Of a DNA stretch of 36,434 bases, positions 1 through 7,304 are shown one piece after another. Location of the stretch: NCBI GenBank assembly GCA_964369165.1, contig CAYJFE010000016.1:1-36434 (forward strand), written 5' to 3'. Below the pieces are notes generated by a model. That model ran no database searches. It was not told the origin of the DNA and saw only the letters and a program-made list of their open reading frames with translations. Numbering within the stretch: position 1 is the first letter of the stretch; every line of letters begins with the position of its first letter. This DNA comes from CAYJAZ01 sp964369165. Its GTDB lineage: Bacteria; Desulfobacterota; Desulfovibrionia; Desulfovibrionales; Desulfovibrionaceae. The position numbers and the translations under genes were made by a program.

Positions 1-143
1 TTTGAACACGCATAGATATGCCGATTTTCTTTGTCATACTTCTCTCATTATTTTTCTTTCAGACATATTAGCACAAGATGAAGCGCTTGCAAAGAAAAGA
101 ATTTAATGGTAAATGGGTAATACTTGAAGGAAAAGGATAAGGT
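1..143. other. Window edge with no complete gene
   Basis: I see no intact gene here. One plus-strand frame ends in TAA at 138-140 and reads as a 20-residue peptide from an ATG at 78, but that frame also has TAG at 69-71 and TGA at 3-5, so it is not the open end of a long upstream gene. It could be a short leader peptide, a remnant or chance. A purine-rich stretch at about 128-141 (AAGGAAAAGG) serves as ribosome binding site for the gene starting at 144. Confidence 0.4.
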
Positions 144-911
144 ATGCACACAAATATAATAGCTATACTTCTTGCCGCAGGACGTGGCTCACGCATGAAA
201 GGTTTCACCGACGACAGGCCTAAATGCCTTTTAGAGCTTTGTAACAAAAGGCTTTTAGATTGGCAAATTGAAAGTATAAGAAAAGCAAAGATTGAAAATA
301 TCTTAGTGGTGCGTGGCTACTTGGCTGAAAAAATTGAGGGCGATTTTCAAACAATTGAAAACACTTGCTGGAGCGAAACAAATATGGTTTCAAGCCTTTT
401 ATGTGCCTTTGAAAAATTAGAAAATACTACAGCCCTTATATCCTACAGCGACATAGTGTATAGGCATGAGCATTTAGAAAAACTGCGCGAAGCAAAGGGC
501 GATATTGTTATTACTTATGACAAAAATTGGGAAGAATTGTGGCAGCTTAGAAATGAAAACCCCCTAGATGACGCCGAAACTTTTAAAGAGAAAAATGGCA
601 TACTTTTAGAAATTGGGCAAAAGGCTAAGTCAATAGAGGAAATTCAAGGGCAATATATGGGGCTTTTGAAATTTTCGCCAAAAGGTCAAGAAATTGTAAA
701 AGCTTATGTAAAAGAATTAGAAAATATTGATAAAACAAAAGTGGACAAGCTTGATATGACATCACTTTTAAATGCACTTCTTAAAAATAATGTTACTATC
801 AATACTGTTGCAATCGAAGGTAGATGGGTTGAATGCGACACACAAAGTGATATTGCCATCTATGAAGAGCGCTTAAAAGAAAATCGCCCATGGACTCACG
901 ATTGGAGATAG
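144..911 (+). CDS. LicC-like sugar/choline-phosphate nucleotidyltransferase
   Basis: A 255-aa cytoplasmic nucleotidyltransferase of the GT-A-like NTP_transferase superfamily. These enzymes transfer NMP to a phosphorylated sugar or phosphocholine for surface glycan decoration. The N-terminus has the nucleotide-binding loop LLAAGRGSRM (residues 9-18), followed by the conserved RPK motif with Lys27. A metal-binding Asp is likely in the SYSDIVY strand (Asp103), and a second acidic motif, WVECDT, lies near the C-terminus. Length fits the LicC/choline-phosphate cytidylyltransferase group better than the larger glucose-1-phosphate enzymes. A purine-rich site lies just upstream of the ATG. The next gene on this strand is over 500 bp away, so this is probably the last gene of an upstream surface-polysaccharide operon. 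The true substrate cannot be told from the sequence. Confidence 0.75.
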   Translation: MHTNIIAILLAAGRGSRMKGFTDDRPKCLLELCNKRLLDWQIESIRKAKIENILVVRGYLAEKIEGDFQTIENTCWSETNMVSSLLCAFEKLENTTALISYSDIVYRHEHLEKLREAKGDIVITYDKNWEELWQLRNENPLDDAETFKEKNGILLEIGQKAKSIEEIQGQYMGLLKFSPKGQEIVKAYVKELENIDKTKVDKLDMTSLLNALLKNNVTINTVAIEGRWVECDTQSDIAIYEERLKENRPWTHDWR

Positions 912-946
912 CGGGTTTCATTGAAATATGAAGGAAGTGAATAAAG

Positions 947-993
947 GCTTTAGTGAGCGTAGCAAGAACGACGCTTCTTGCAAGCGAGGATTT
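947..993 (+). repeat. Hairpin repeat, copy 1 (left of tRNA-Sec)
   Basis: This ~47-bp element begins GCTTTAG and ends GAGGATTT. Its core is a 7-bp hairpin, GCAAGAA (962-968) and TTCTTGC (975-981), with loop CGACGC. An inverted second copy lies at 1157-1203. The two copies differ in the stem at two pairs, and both changes are compensatory, so the hairpin itself looks conserved. Confidence 0.7.
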
Positions 994-1025
994 CGTATAT
1001 GAAGTATAGAAATCTATATAAATTT

Positions 1026-1120
1026 TGGCGGAAGCGTATAGGAGTCGAACCTACCATAGAGCTCTTAACCCTACCATTGGTTTTGAAGACCAAGTGCCAC
1101 ACCGGTGACAGTACGCTCCC
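1026..1120 (-). tRNA. selC: tRNA-Sec (anticodon TCA)
   Basis: A 95-nt selenocysteine tRNA with encoded CCA (complement of 1026-1028) and discriminator G. The 8-bp acceptor stem pairs GGGAGCGT with ACGCTTCC (one G-U). The anticodon arm is TTGGT / loop CTTCAAA / ACCAA with anticodon TCA at 1084-1086, so it reads UGA. A long variable arm and the T-arm GTAGGTTCGACTCCTAT follow, and the D-arm begins with CACCGGTGTGG. The order of arms and the sequence closely match the selC gene of E. coli. The organism therefore very likely makes selenoproteins such as formate dehydrogenase, although none is recognised in this window. selC is a known integration target; its 3' end points toward the nucleotidyltransferase side. 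Confidence 0.96.
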
Positions 1121-1156
1121 CGACATTTGTTGGGAAAGATTTTGGCTTTTAGCGCA

Positions 1157-1203
1157 AAATCCTCACTGCGCGAAAAACGTCGTTTTCGCTTGTTCGCTAA
1201 AGC
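1157..1203 (-). repeat. Hairpin repeat, copy 2 (right of tRNA-Sec, inverted)
   Basis: Read on the minus strand, this copy starts GCTTTAGCGA and ends GTGAGGATTT. Its core hairpin is GCGAAAA / loop CGACGT / TTTTCGC. It is the inverted partner of copy 1 and lies about 37 bp upstream of the tRNA-Sec 5' end, so it would be part of a tRNA-Sec precursor transcript. Confidence 0.7.
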
Positions 1204-1232
1204 TTTGTTCGCATTAGCTCACAACATACATT

Positions 1233-1261
1233 TAACTAGCCGACTTTAATCTTTTTGTCAA
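1233..1261 (-). promoter_or_regulatory. Possible promoter for tRNA-Sec
   Basis: On the minus strand there is a perfect -35 TTGACA (1256-1261), then 17 bp and TAGTTA, which is a poor -10 match. The start would lie about 105 nt upstream of the mature tRNA, so the leader would include hairpin repeat copy 2. The only strong element is the -35 box. Confidence 0.35.
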
Positions 1262-1444
1262 ATAAGAAAAATGCTTGCGTAAAAATTATCATTAATACTA
1301 ACAATTCCTCTTAAGTTATTTTATAATGCGCCGAATAATACTATGTGAATTATTTCTGTAGTTCAAGGACTTTGTTTTTTGTAATTGGATTTGTTTAATA
1401 AAGCTATATGGTGTGGATATTATTCAAATTCATAATCCTCTAAT

Positions 1445-1457
1445 GGCCTAGGAGGCC
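1445..1457 (+). promoter_or_regulatory. Shine-Dalgarno inside a small inverted repeat
   Basis: The AGGAGG ribosome binding site of the chemoreceptor gene overlaps the inverted repeat GGCCT-AGG-AGGCC, three bases before the ATG at 1460. A 5-bp hairpin here would hide the ribosome binding site. Whether it forms in the cell is unknown. Confidence 0.5.
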
Positions 1458-1459
1458 TT

Positions 1460-3742
1460 ATGAAATTTTCAATCACCAAGAAATTTATTTTCACTCTTGT
1501 TGCACTTATGCTTGTATCAGCAGGAACAATTTATTATGTGGCAACAACAAATTACTCTCAAACGCTGAATACTGCATTAAGTAATAATATCAATGAAGCA
1601 CAAAAGCATTTTGAGTCAATTAAAGGGGCTGTTGAAAATGAATTTTTGCGCCTGTCTAAGCTTGCAGCTGAAAGTGAGAGTGTTTCTCATGCGGTTTATT
1701 TTGAAGATGAAGCTCAACTAGACATTATGGCAAAAAGAATATTTAAATCTTCTGAAGCTGGCATTGTGGTGATTACGGATAGCACAGGCAATGTTTTGGC
1801 GCGTGGGCATAGTGATGAAATAGGCGATAATATTTCTACTCAAGTTTCTGTGGCAGAAGCTTTGAGAGGCAAGGCAGTTGTAAGCCTTACAGAAGGGAGA
1901 AATGGCGCAATTTCCATCAGAGCCTCAAGCCCTATACTGTATAATAATAAAGTAATTGGTACCATGTCTATAGGAAATAGATTATCTAATCCTGCATTTA
2001 TAGATTGGCTTGGCAATTTCTTAGGCGTGCGCACAACATTCTTCTTGGGTGATACACGCTATATGACAAACATACAAGACGAACAAGGCAATCGTATTCT
2101 TGGCACAAAATTGAATAATCCTCTTATTGAAAAGCAAGTTCTTGATAATAAGGAAATATATTTTGGTGAAAGCACAATTCTGGGCACTAAATATATTGCT
2201 GCGTATTGGCCAGCGCAAACTCTTGATAAAAAAACCTTGGGTATGTGGTTTATAGGCCTTCCTGTGAGTGATGTATTAGCCGCTGAAGACGAAGCGCGCC
2301 AAGCTACATTCATTGCGGCAAGTTTAGCGATTGTGGTGATGACTCTTCTTGCTTGTTTTATAGGCTATCACTTTGCGCATCCTGTCAAACAACTTGCTGT
2401 ATATGCAAATCAAATGGCGCATGGAAACAAAGAAGCAAAGTTACCAAATATCAATAGAAATGATGAGTTTGATTTATTAGAGCAGTCATTAAAAGATATG
2501 GTTGAAAACCTTCAAAAGCAGTCATATTGGTATGAATCTATTCTTAACTGCATTCCATCACCTCTTGCGGCAATGGATATAGATAGGAATTTTACCTTTG
2601 TCAATAAAGGTGTTGTAGATATGATAGGCAAAAGCCCTGAAGAACTTATTGGCTTGCCTTGTTATAATTGGGGAGCTTCTATTTGTAGAACTCATGATTG
2701 TGCCATTGACTCTTGCGAGCGTGGCGTGACAGATGTAAACTTTGAACAACCAGGACTAGGGCATTATAAGGCTATGGCAGCTCGCCTTTATGATTTTGAA
2801 GGCAATCATACAGGCTATGTTGATATGGTGTTTGACAGAAATAAAGAAGTGCAACTTCTTAATGAAGCAGAAGAAGCTTTAGTAAGTGGACGTCATTCGG
2901 CTGCTGGCCAGCTTGAATCAATTGTGGAAAATATCTCTACTGTCAGCGAAAAGCTTAATACACAGATTGAAGTTTCAAATCAAGGCGCTCAAACAGTGGC
3001 AATGCGTATGACTGAAACGGCTACTGCTATGGACGAAATGAGCGGCACTGTTTTAGAAGTTGCGCGAAATTCGCAAACGAGTGCTGAAATTGCAGAAAAT
3101 ACTAAACAAAGAGCGAATGACGGATCTAGAGTAACAAAAGATACAGAAGAAACTATGGTTCGACTTCGTGACGAATCTTTGCAAATCCGTGTAAGCATGG
3201 GCGAACTTGCCAAGCACGCGCAATCAATCAATGCTGTTATGGCTGTCATTTCAGATATTGCTGATCAAACAAATCTGCTTGCTTTAAACGCTGCTATTGA
3301 AGCTGCAAGAGCGGGCGATGCTGGACGAGGTTTTGCTGTTGTTGCCGATGAAGTACGTAAACTTGCTGAAAAAACAATGAGTTCAACTAAAGACGTTTCA
3401 GAGGTTATCACAGCCATTCAAGAAAGTACTGAAACAAATGTGGCGCAAATTGATGCTACGGTTAGGGGCATTGAAGAAGCCACTGGCCTTGCTATCGAAA
3501 GTGGAAAATCATTGAATATTATTCTTGATATGGCAGAAAATAGCGCCGACTCAATTCGCACTATTGCAACAGCTTCTGAAGAGCAGTCGGCAACATCAGA
3601 TGAGATTGCAAGATCTATCGCTGACGTTTCTAATATTGTGGTAGAAACAAAGAATGCAATGGATGATGCCGCAGAAGCGGTGCATTTACTTAGCCAGCAA
3701 TCGCAGGAATTGACAGCACTCATAGAAGAATTGAAAAGATAA
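1460..3742 (+). CDS. Methyl-accepting chemotaxis protein (Cache-HAMP-PAS-MCP)
   Basis: A 760-aa transmembrane chemoreceptor that would signal to CheA/CheW. TM1 is about residues 9-29. A periplasmic Cache-type ligand domain covers about 35-275 (including the ITDSTGNVLARGH strand pair), and TM2 is about 282-306. HAMP follows to about 355, then a cytoplasmic PAS domain (about 355-465) and the MCP signalling hairpin (about 500-745). The conserved hairpin tip, with DQTNLLALNAAIEAARAG, lies at 602-619. The PAS domain has a cluster of Cys401, Cys409, His412, Cys414 and Cys419 that could hold a metal or redox centre; this is inference. No CheR-binding pentapeptide is seen at the C-terminus. The gene has a strong AGGAGG ribosome binding site and appears monocistronic, ending in a bidirectional terminator. 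The ligand is unknown. Confidence 0.93.
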   Translation: MKFSITKKFIFTLVALMLVSAGTIYYVATTNYSQTLNTALSNNINEAQKHFESIKGAVENEFLRLSKLAAESESVSHAVYFEDEAQLDIMAKRIFKSSEAGIVVITDSTGNVLARGHSDEIGDNISTQVSVAEALRGKAVVSLTEGRNGAISIRASSPILYNNKVIGTMSIGNRLSNPAFIDWLGNFLGVRTTFFLGDTRYMTNIQDEQGNRILGTKLNNPLIEKQVLDNKEIYFGESTILGTKYIAAYWPAQTLDKKTLGMWFIGLPVSDVLAAEDEARQATFIAASLAIVVMTLLACFIGYHFAHPVKQLAVYANQMAHGNKEAKLPNINRNDEFDLLEQSLKDMVENLQKQSYWYESILNCIPSPLAAMDIDRNFTFVNKGVVDMIGKSPEELIGLPCYNWGASICRTHDCAIDSCERGVTDVNFEQPGLGHYKAMAARLYDFEGNHTGYVDMVFDRNKEVQLLNEAEEALVSGRHSAAGQLESIVENISTVSEKLNTQIEVSNQGAQTVAMRMTETATAMDEMSGTVLEVARNSQTSAEIAENTKQRANDGSRVTKDTEETMVRLRDESLQIRVSMGELAKHAQSINAVMAVISDIADQTNLLALNAAIEAARAGDAGRGFAVVADEVRKLAEKTMSSTKDVSEVITAIQESTETNVAQIDATVRGIEEATGLAIESGKSLNIILDMAENSADSIRTIATASEEQSATSDEIARSIADVSNIVVETKNAMDDAAEAVHLLSQQSQELTALIEELKR

Positions 3743-3746
3743 AAGA

Positions 3747-3773
3747 AAAGGGGAAAATTATATTTTCCCCTTT
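3747..3773. terminator. Bidirectional terminator between MCP and HdeA-like genes
   Basis: A 12-bp stem (AAAGGGGAAAAT with ATTTTCCCCTTT) and a 3-nt loop sit between the convergent chemoreceptor and HdeA-like genes. A-rich and T-rich flanks on both sides let it work in either direction. Confidence 0.85.
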
Positions 3774-3799
3774 GTATTATATACGCATATTTTAAAGTT

Positions 3800-4090
3800 T
3801 TATTGAATAGCTTCAATTGCTTGCATAATTGTGTGTTTGCCATTTTTTGAGCAATAAGAACCAAGGTGATCGCCAAGCTCTTCGAGCCATGCATCTGTAA
3901 GCATAGTATTGTCGCTTACGCCGCTCAAGTAACCGTCGATCCAGAAAATAAGCATGGTCATTTCATTCTGGGTTGATGACATAAATTCTTTACAAGTAAT
4001 TTTACCCATGTCGATATCTTCTGCGTGTGCGCTAGGAGCAAGAGCTACAAATGCTGCCAAGATTGCTGGAAGTAAAAATTTCAATTTCAT
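3800..4090 (-). CDS. HdeA/HdeB-family periplasmic acid-stress protein
   Basis: A 96-aa exported protein. It has a signal peptide with likely cleavage after AHA (residue 23), leaving a mature protein of about 73 residues. The mature part carries ITCKEF, then FWIDGYLSGVSDNT, and a second Cys in the C-terminal helix. Cys33 and Cys80 would form the single disulfide typical of HdeA/HdeB-type small helical chaperones, which protect periplasmic proteins at low pH. The start is supported by AGAGG upstream. The gene stands alone, convergent with the chemoreceptor and divergent from the protease gene. Family assignment is fairly secure; an acid-stress role here is inferred. Confidence 0.8.
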   Translation of the reverse strand: MKLKFLLPAILAAFVALAPSAHAEDIDMGKITCKEFMSSTQNEMTMLIFWIDGYLSGVSDNTMLTDAWLEELGDHLGSYCSKNGKHTIMQAIEAIQ

Positions 4091-4142
4091 AAACTACCTC
4101 TTTTAAAATTATTTTTAGTTTAATGTACTTAAATCTGTATAT

Positions 4143-4171
4143 AGCCTAATAAAAATACTCTACAAAGTCAA
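4143..4171 (-). promoter_or_regulatory. Weak candidate promoter for the HdeA-like gene
   Basis: Minus strand TTGACT (4166-4171), 17 bp, TAGGCT (4143-4148), about 50 bp upstream of the start. The -35 is good and the -10 is poor. Confidence 0.3.
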
Positions 4172-4278
4172 GTTATGAGTATTTATGAAATGGCAGAGTT
4201 TTTTTGTTTTACATTTTTAGAGCTTCGGAGTATTCTCTTTTGATAAAGTATTTTATACAATATTTAAACGAGGTTCTT

Positions 4279-6294
4279 ATGTATAAGTATATATATTCTC
4301 TCATCTTTGTATTTGTTTTTTCAATAGCGCAAGATAGGTGCATTATTCCTTCTTTCTTTGATAATGCCTATGCCGCCGAAGCAAACCCACTTGATTTAGA
4401 TTCTTTTCGTAGAAAAGCTGACGATGAAAGAAGAGCAATTGCAAGAAGAATGGAAGAGAGCACGCTTTTTATTCTTGTGCCGCAAAACGATGAATATGGC
4501 ATGGGTACAGGCTTTATTGTCGCGGAAAATTACATACTTACCAATGCGCACGTCATAGAAGATTATGACACTATCTATGTGGCAGGAAAGAATTTTAATC
4601 TTATCGAGGCAGATCTTATTGCTGTTGACTATGACGACAGCAGAGATTTTGCACTTTTGAAATTTAAACAGCCCTTCAAACTTCCCATTTTGGCTTTTGA
4701 TACAAATATCGAGCGCACAGATAGAATAAGCGCGTGGGGTTATCCACATCTTGTCACAAAATTTGACACTGCTTTAGACGATATAGTCGAGGGCGAATTT
4801 ACATCTTTGCCGCCTTTAGTCTATACAGAAGGCAGCGTGAGCTCTTTTGTGCACGATGGCGCGATGAATAGCATAATCCATACTGCCGCACTTGCAGGCG
4901 GAAATAGTGGTGGCCCCCTTGTTAATTCAGACGGCGCAGTTGTTGGTATAAATACTTGGATTGCTACCGAACAGGGTGAAGGCGCTTATGTGAATGCTTC
5001 ACTTTTTGCTGCTGAAGCCATTGATTTTTTACGTTCAAATGGTATTGAACCTACTGTTGTTGGCGAAGAATATAGCCCGCAACCATCTAACCTGCAAGCG
5101 GCAAATAATGAAGAGAAGCCGGGAAGCACAAATCCACTCGCACAAAATAGAAATGACAACAGAAGAGAAGAAAATAATCGTGGAAATAAAGGAAGAGGAG
5201 AAGACAAGGACGCAGATATAGGCAACGCTCTGTCATTATTTTCTTCTATTGCACAAGGCATTAATGAGCAAGACAGCCCAAGTGGCTTTGGTAAAGAAGA
5301 AGCGCCTAGAAGTTTTGGCTCACAAAATAGTCCTAGGGATTTTGGCAATGATAGAGTTTTGCCTTTTGATTCAGACGAATACTCAGATGAAGCCCTTGAA
5401 ATGTATGAATACGCAAATGATAATGATGCCGATGCTATGGCCTATTTGGGTGTTTCGTATTATTTTGGTGAAGACGCACCCATGGATAATGAAAGAGCTT
5501 TTTACTGGCTTGAAAGAGCTGCAAATATGAATAATGCAGGCGCACTTGCCATGCTTGGCACTATTTATTTGAGCGATGCCGAATATAAAGATGTAGGGCT
5601 TGGCTTAGATTTACTTGAACAAGGCGCAAGTCTTGATGCTACATATTCTTCTATTTTAGCCGATTTCTTATATGAGGGTGAAACCTATGGCGTTGAGCCT
5701 GATTTAGAAAGAGCTTTGTATGAGCTTGAGCGTGGTGCGGCTATTGATGACACTGATGCAAAAGCTTTATTGGCAGAATTTAAACTTTTTGGCCTTATTA
5801 CCGAACAAGATACTGATACAGCATTAAAGCTTGCTCAAGAAGCGGCAGATGAAGGCTCGGCAAGAGCTTATGCTGTCCTTGCGGCTATGTATTATCATGG
5901 TCTGGGTGTGAGTGATGATTATGCAAAAGCCTTTGAATACGCACAGATAGCGGCAGATGAGGAAGATGGCCTAGGCATGGGGCTGCTTGCGATGCTTTAC
6001 ATCGACGGCAAGGGCACTAAAGTAAATAATAATAAAGCCTATACATGGGCTGACTTGTCCGCTAAAGAAGGCAATGCTTATGGCGAAATGGTAATGGGTG
6101 TTTTGCATTATGAGGGGCTTGGTGGAGCGAGTGAAAATCTACCTCTAGCATGGGCTTATTTTGAGCTTGCAAGACAAGATTATTATGTGGGCGCTGAAGA
6201 ATTGCGCGATCAAGTTGCAGAAAACTTTACAAAAGAAGAGCACAAGCAGGCCAAGCAATACCTTGAAATTTGGCGTAAACAATGGGGCTTTTAA
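4279..6294 (+). CDS. Secreted trypsin-like serine protease with C-terminal Sel1 repeats
   Basis: I choose the ATG at 4279, preceded by ACGAGG, because it opens a signal peptide (hydrophobic stretch then AYA-AEA near residue 33); an upstream in-frame ATG at 4204 would bury it. The protein is 671 aa. Residues about 58-250 form an HtrA/S1-type protease domain with triad His91 (LTNAHV), Asp123 (SRDFALLK) and Ser210 (GGNSGGP). There is no PDZ domain. A low-complexity hydrophilic linker (about 265-365) contains three xFG steps. Residues about 370-665 are tandem Sel1-like (TPR-type) helical repeats, roughly six or seven, such as AMAYLGVSYYFGEDAPMDNE. It probably acts in the periplasm or at the surface, with the Sel1 solenoid recruiting partners or substrates. 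The stop codon directly abuts the next gene, so the two are very likely co-translated. Confidence 0.88.
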   Translation: MYKYIYSLIFVFVFSIAQDRCIIPSFFDNAYAAEANPLDLDSFRRKADDERRAIARRMEESTLFILVPQNDEYGMGTGFIVAENYILTNAHVIEDYDTIYVAGKNFNLIEADLIAVDYDDSRDFALLKFKQPFKLPILAFDTNIERTDRISAWGYPHLVTKFDTALDDIVEGEFTSLPPLVYTEGSVSSFVHDGAMNSIIHTAALAGGNSGGPLVNSDGAVVGINTWIATEQGEGAYVNASLFAAEAIDFLRSNGIEPTVVGEEYSPQPSNLQAANNEEKPGSTNPLAQNRNDNRREENNRGNKGRGEDKDADIGNALSLFSSIAQGINEQDSPSGFGKEEAPRSFGSQNSPRDFGNDRVLPFDSDEYSDEALEMYEYANDNDADAMAYLGVSYYFGEDAPMDNERAFYWLERAANMNNAGALAMLGTIYLSDAEYKDVGLGLDLLEQGASLDATYSSILADFLYEGETYGVEPDLERALYELERGAAIDDTDAKALLAEFKLFGLITEQDTDTALKLAQEAADEGSARAYAVLAAMYYHGLGVSDDYAKAFEYAQIAADEEDGLGMGLLAMLYIDGKGTKVNNNKAYTWADLSAKEGNAYGEMVMGVLHYEGLGGASENLPLAWAYFELARQDYYVGAEELRDQVAENFTKEEHKQAKQYLEIWRKQWGF

Positions 6295-7248
6295 GTGAGT
6301 GCTGAAAAAAAAGAAATCAAGATAAATTATTGCGATTTTTGGCCTGATTTCAATAAAGAAAAAAACTTTATCAGCGTCAGATTGCAAAAGAAATACAAGC
6401 TTGTTATTTCGGATAAGCCTGATTTTCTTATCTATTCTTGCTTTAGTAATCAGCATAGAAAATACAAGGATTGCGTGAAAATTTTCTATACAGGTGAAGC
6501 TATCACTCCAAATTTCAACGATTGCGACTATGCTATAGGCTTTGACTATATCGACTTTGAAGATAGATATTACAGGCATTCTCGCTTAGTGCCTTACAAA
6601 AAGGAAGAAAAAGACGCTCTTGACCTAGGCATGGCAAAAAGAAAATTTTGCAATTTCACTTATTATAATAGCAAGACAGGCGAAGGGGCAAAACTACGCC
6701 AAGATTTCTGTAAAAAACTTATGAATTATAAGCATATAGACTGCCCAGGGCGTGTTTTGAATAATATGAAAAAAGCTATTGAACCACGCTTTGGCAATTG
6801 GGTGAATGGCAAGCTTGATTTTATTGGGAAGTATAAATTCACCATAGCCTTTGAAAATTGCGCTATGAATGGATATACAACTGAAAAACTTATGCACCCA
6901 CTTATGGCAAATTCTATTCCTATTTATTGGGGGAATAAGTTAGTTAGCCGCGATTTCAATCCCAAAGCCTTTATTAATTGCAATGATTTCAATGATTTGA
7001 ATGAAGTCATAGAATATGTGAAATATCTAGATACGAATGATGAAGCTTATATGCAAATGCTTAAAGAGCCGCCCATGCAAGAAAATTACACGGGAAGGGA
7101 TAAAGCTTTTGAAGAATTTTTATTTTATATTATTGAAAAAGGAAATAAGCCTTTTAATAAAGATATATTAAATTGGCGAGGGCGCGCTTCAACGCGTTCT
7201 GTGCGAAATATTATAGCTCGAGGATTATATTTTTTCAGCAAAAAATAA
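6295..7248 (+). CDS. GT10-family alpha-1,3/4-fucosyltransferase-like protein
   Basis: A 317-aa glycosyltransferase of family GT10. The diagnostic donor-binding region is clear at about residues 181-228: KFTIAFENCAMNGYTTEKL, then PLMANSIPIYWGN and DFNPKAFIN. Known members transfer fucose from GDP-fucose to GlcNAc on Lewis-type or other surface glycans. The start is GTG, immediately after the TAA of the protease gene with no gap, which implies translational coupling. No signal peptide or membrane span is seen, so it acts at the cytoplasmic face. The C-terminus is basic and aromatic (GLYFFSKK), as often seen where bacterial GT10 enzymes touch the membrane. The acceptor is unknown. A terminator follows at once. 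Confidence 0.9.
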   Translation: MSAEKKEIKINYCDFWPDFNKEKNFISVRLQKKYKLVISDKPDFLIYSCFSNQHRKYKDCVKIFYTGEAITPNFNDCDYAIGFDYIDFEDRYYRHSRLVPYKKEEKDALDLGMAKRKFCNFTYYNSKTGEGAKLRQDFCKKLMNYKHIDCPGRVLNNMKKAIEPRFGNWVNGKLDFIGKYKFTIAFENCAMNGYTTEKLMHPLMANSIPIYWGNKLVSRDFNPKAFINCNDFNDLNEVIEYVKYLDTNDEAYMQMLKEPPMQENYTGRDKAFEEFLFYIIEKGNKPFNKDILNWRGRASTRSVRNIIARGLYFFSKK

Positions 7249-7277
7249 AAGCCTCAAATTGTGAACTTGAGGCTTTT
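7247..7277. terminator. Bidirectional terminator between GT10 gene and pgk
   Basis: An 11-bp stem (AAAAGCCTCAA with TTGAGGCTTTT) with a 9-nt loop and T-runs lies between two convergent genes. Confidence 0.85.
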
Positions 7278-7304
7278 TATAAGATTAATCAGTTAATCCA
7301 GTAA

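Noticed and set aside
78..140. Twenty-codon peptide before the nucleotidyltransferase
   Set aside because: It is too short to support; its frame has nearby upstream stops, and similarity cannot be judged.
1026..1203. Duplicated tRNA-Sec end as an attachment site
   Set aside because: I found no second copy of the tRNA 3' end in the window; the flanking repeats are unrelated to the tRNA sequence.
978..1217. Plus-strand open frame of 79 codons
   Set aside because: It runs antisense through the whole tRNA-Sec gene and one hairpin repeat; no protein-like features.
3418..3894. Minus-strand 158-codon frame
   Set aside because: It is antisense to the chemoreceptor and crosses the bidirectional terminator and part of the HdeA-like gene.
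4204..4278. Longer start for the Sel1 protease
   Set aside because: It would place residues before a clear signal peptide; the ATG at 4279 has its own ribosome binding site.
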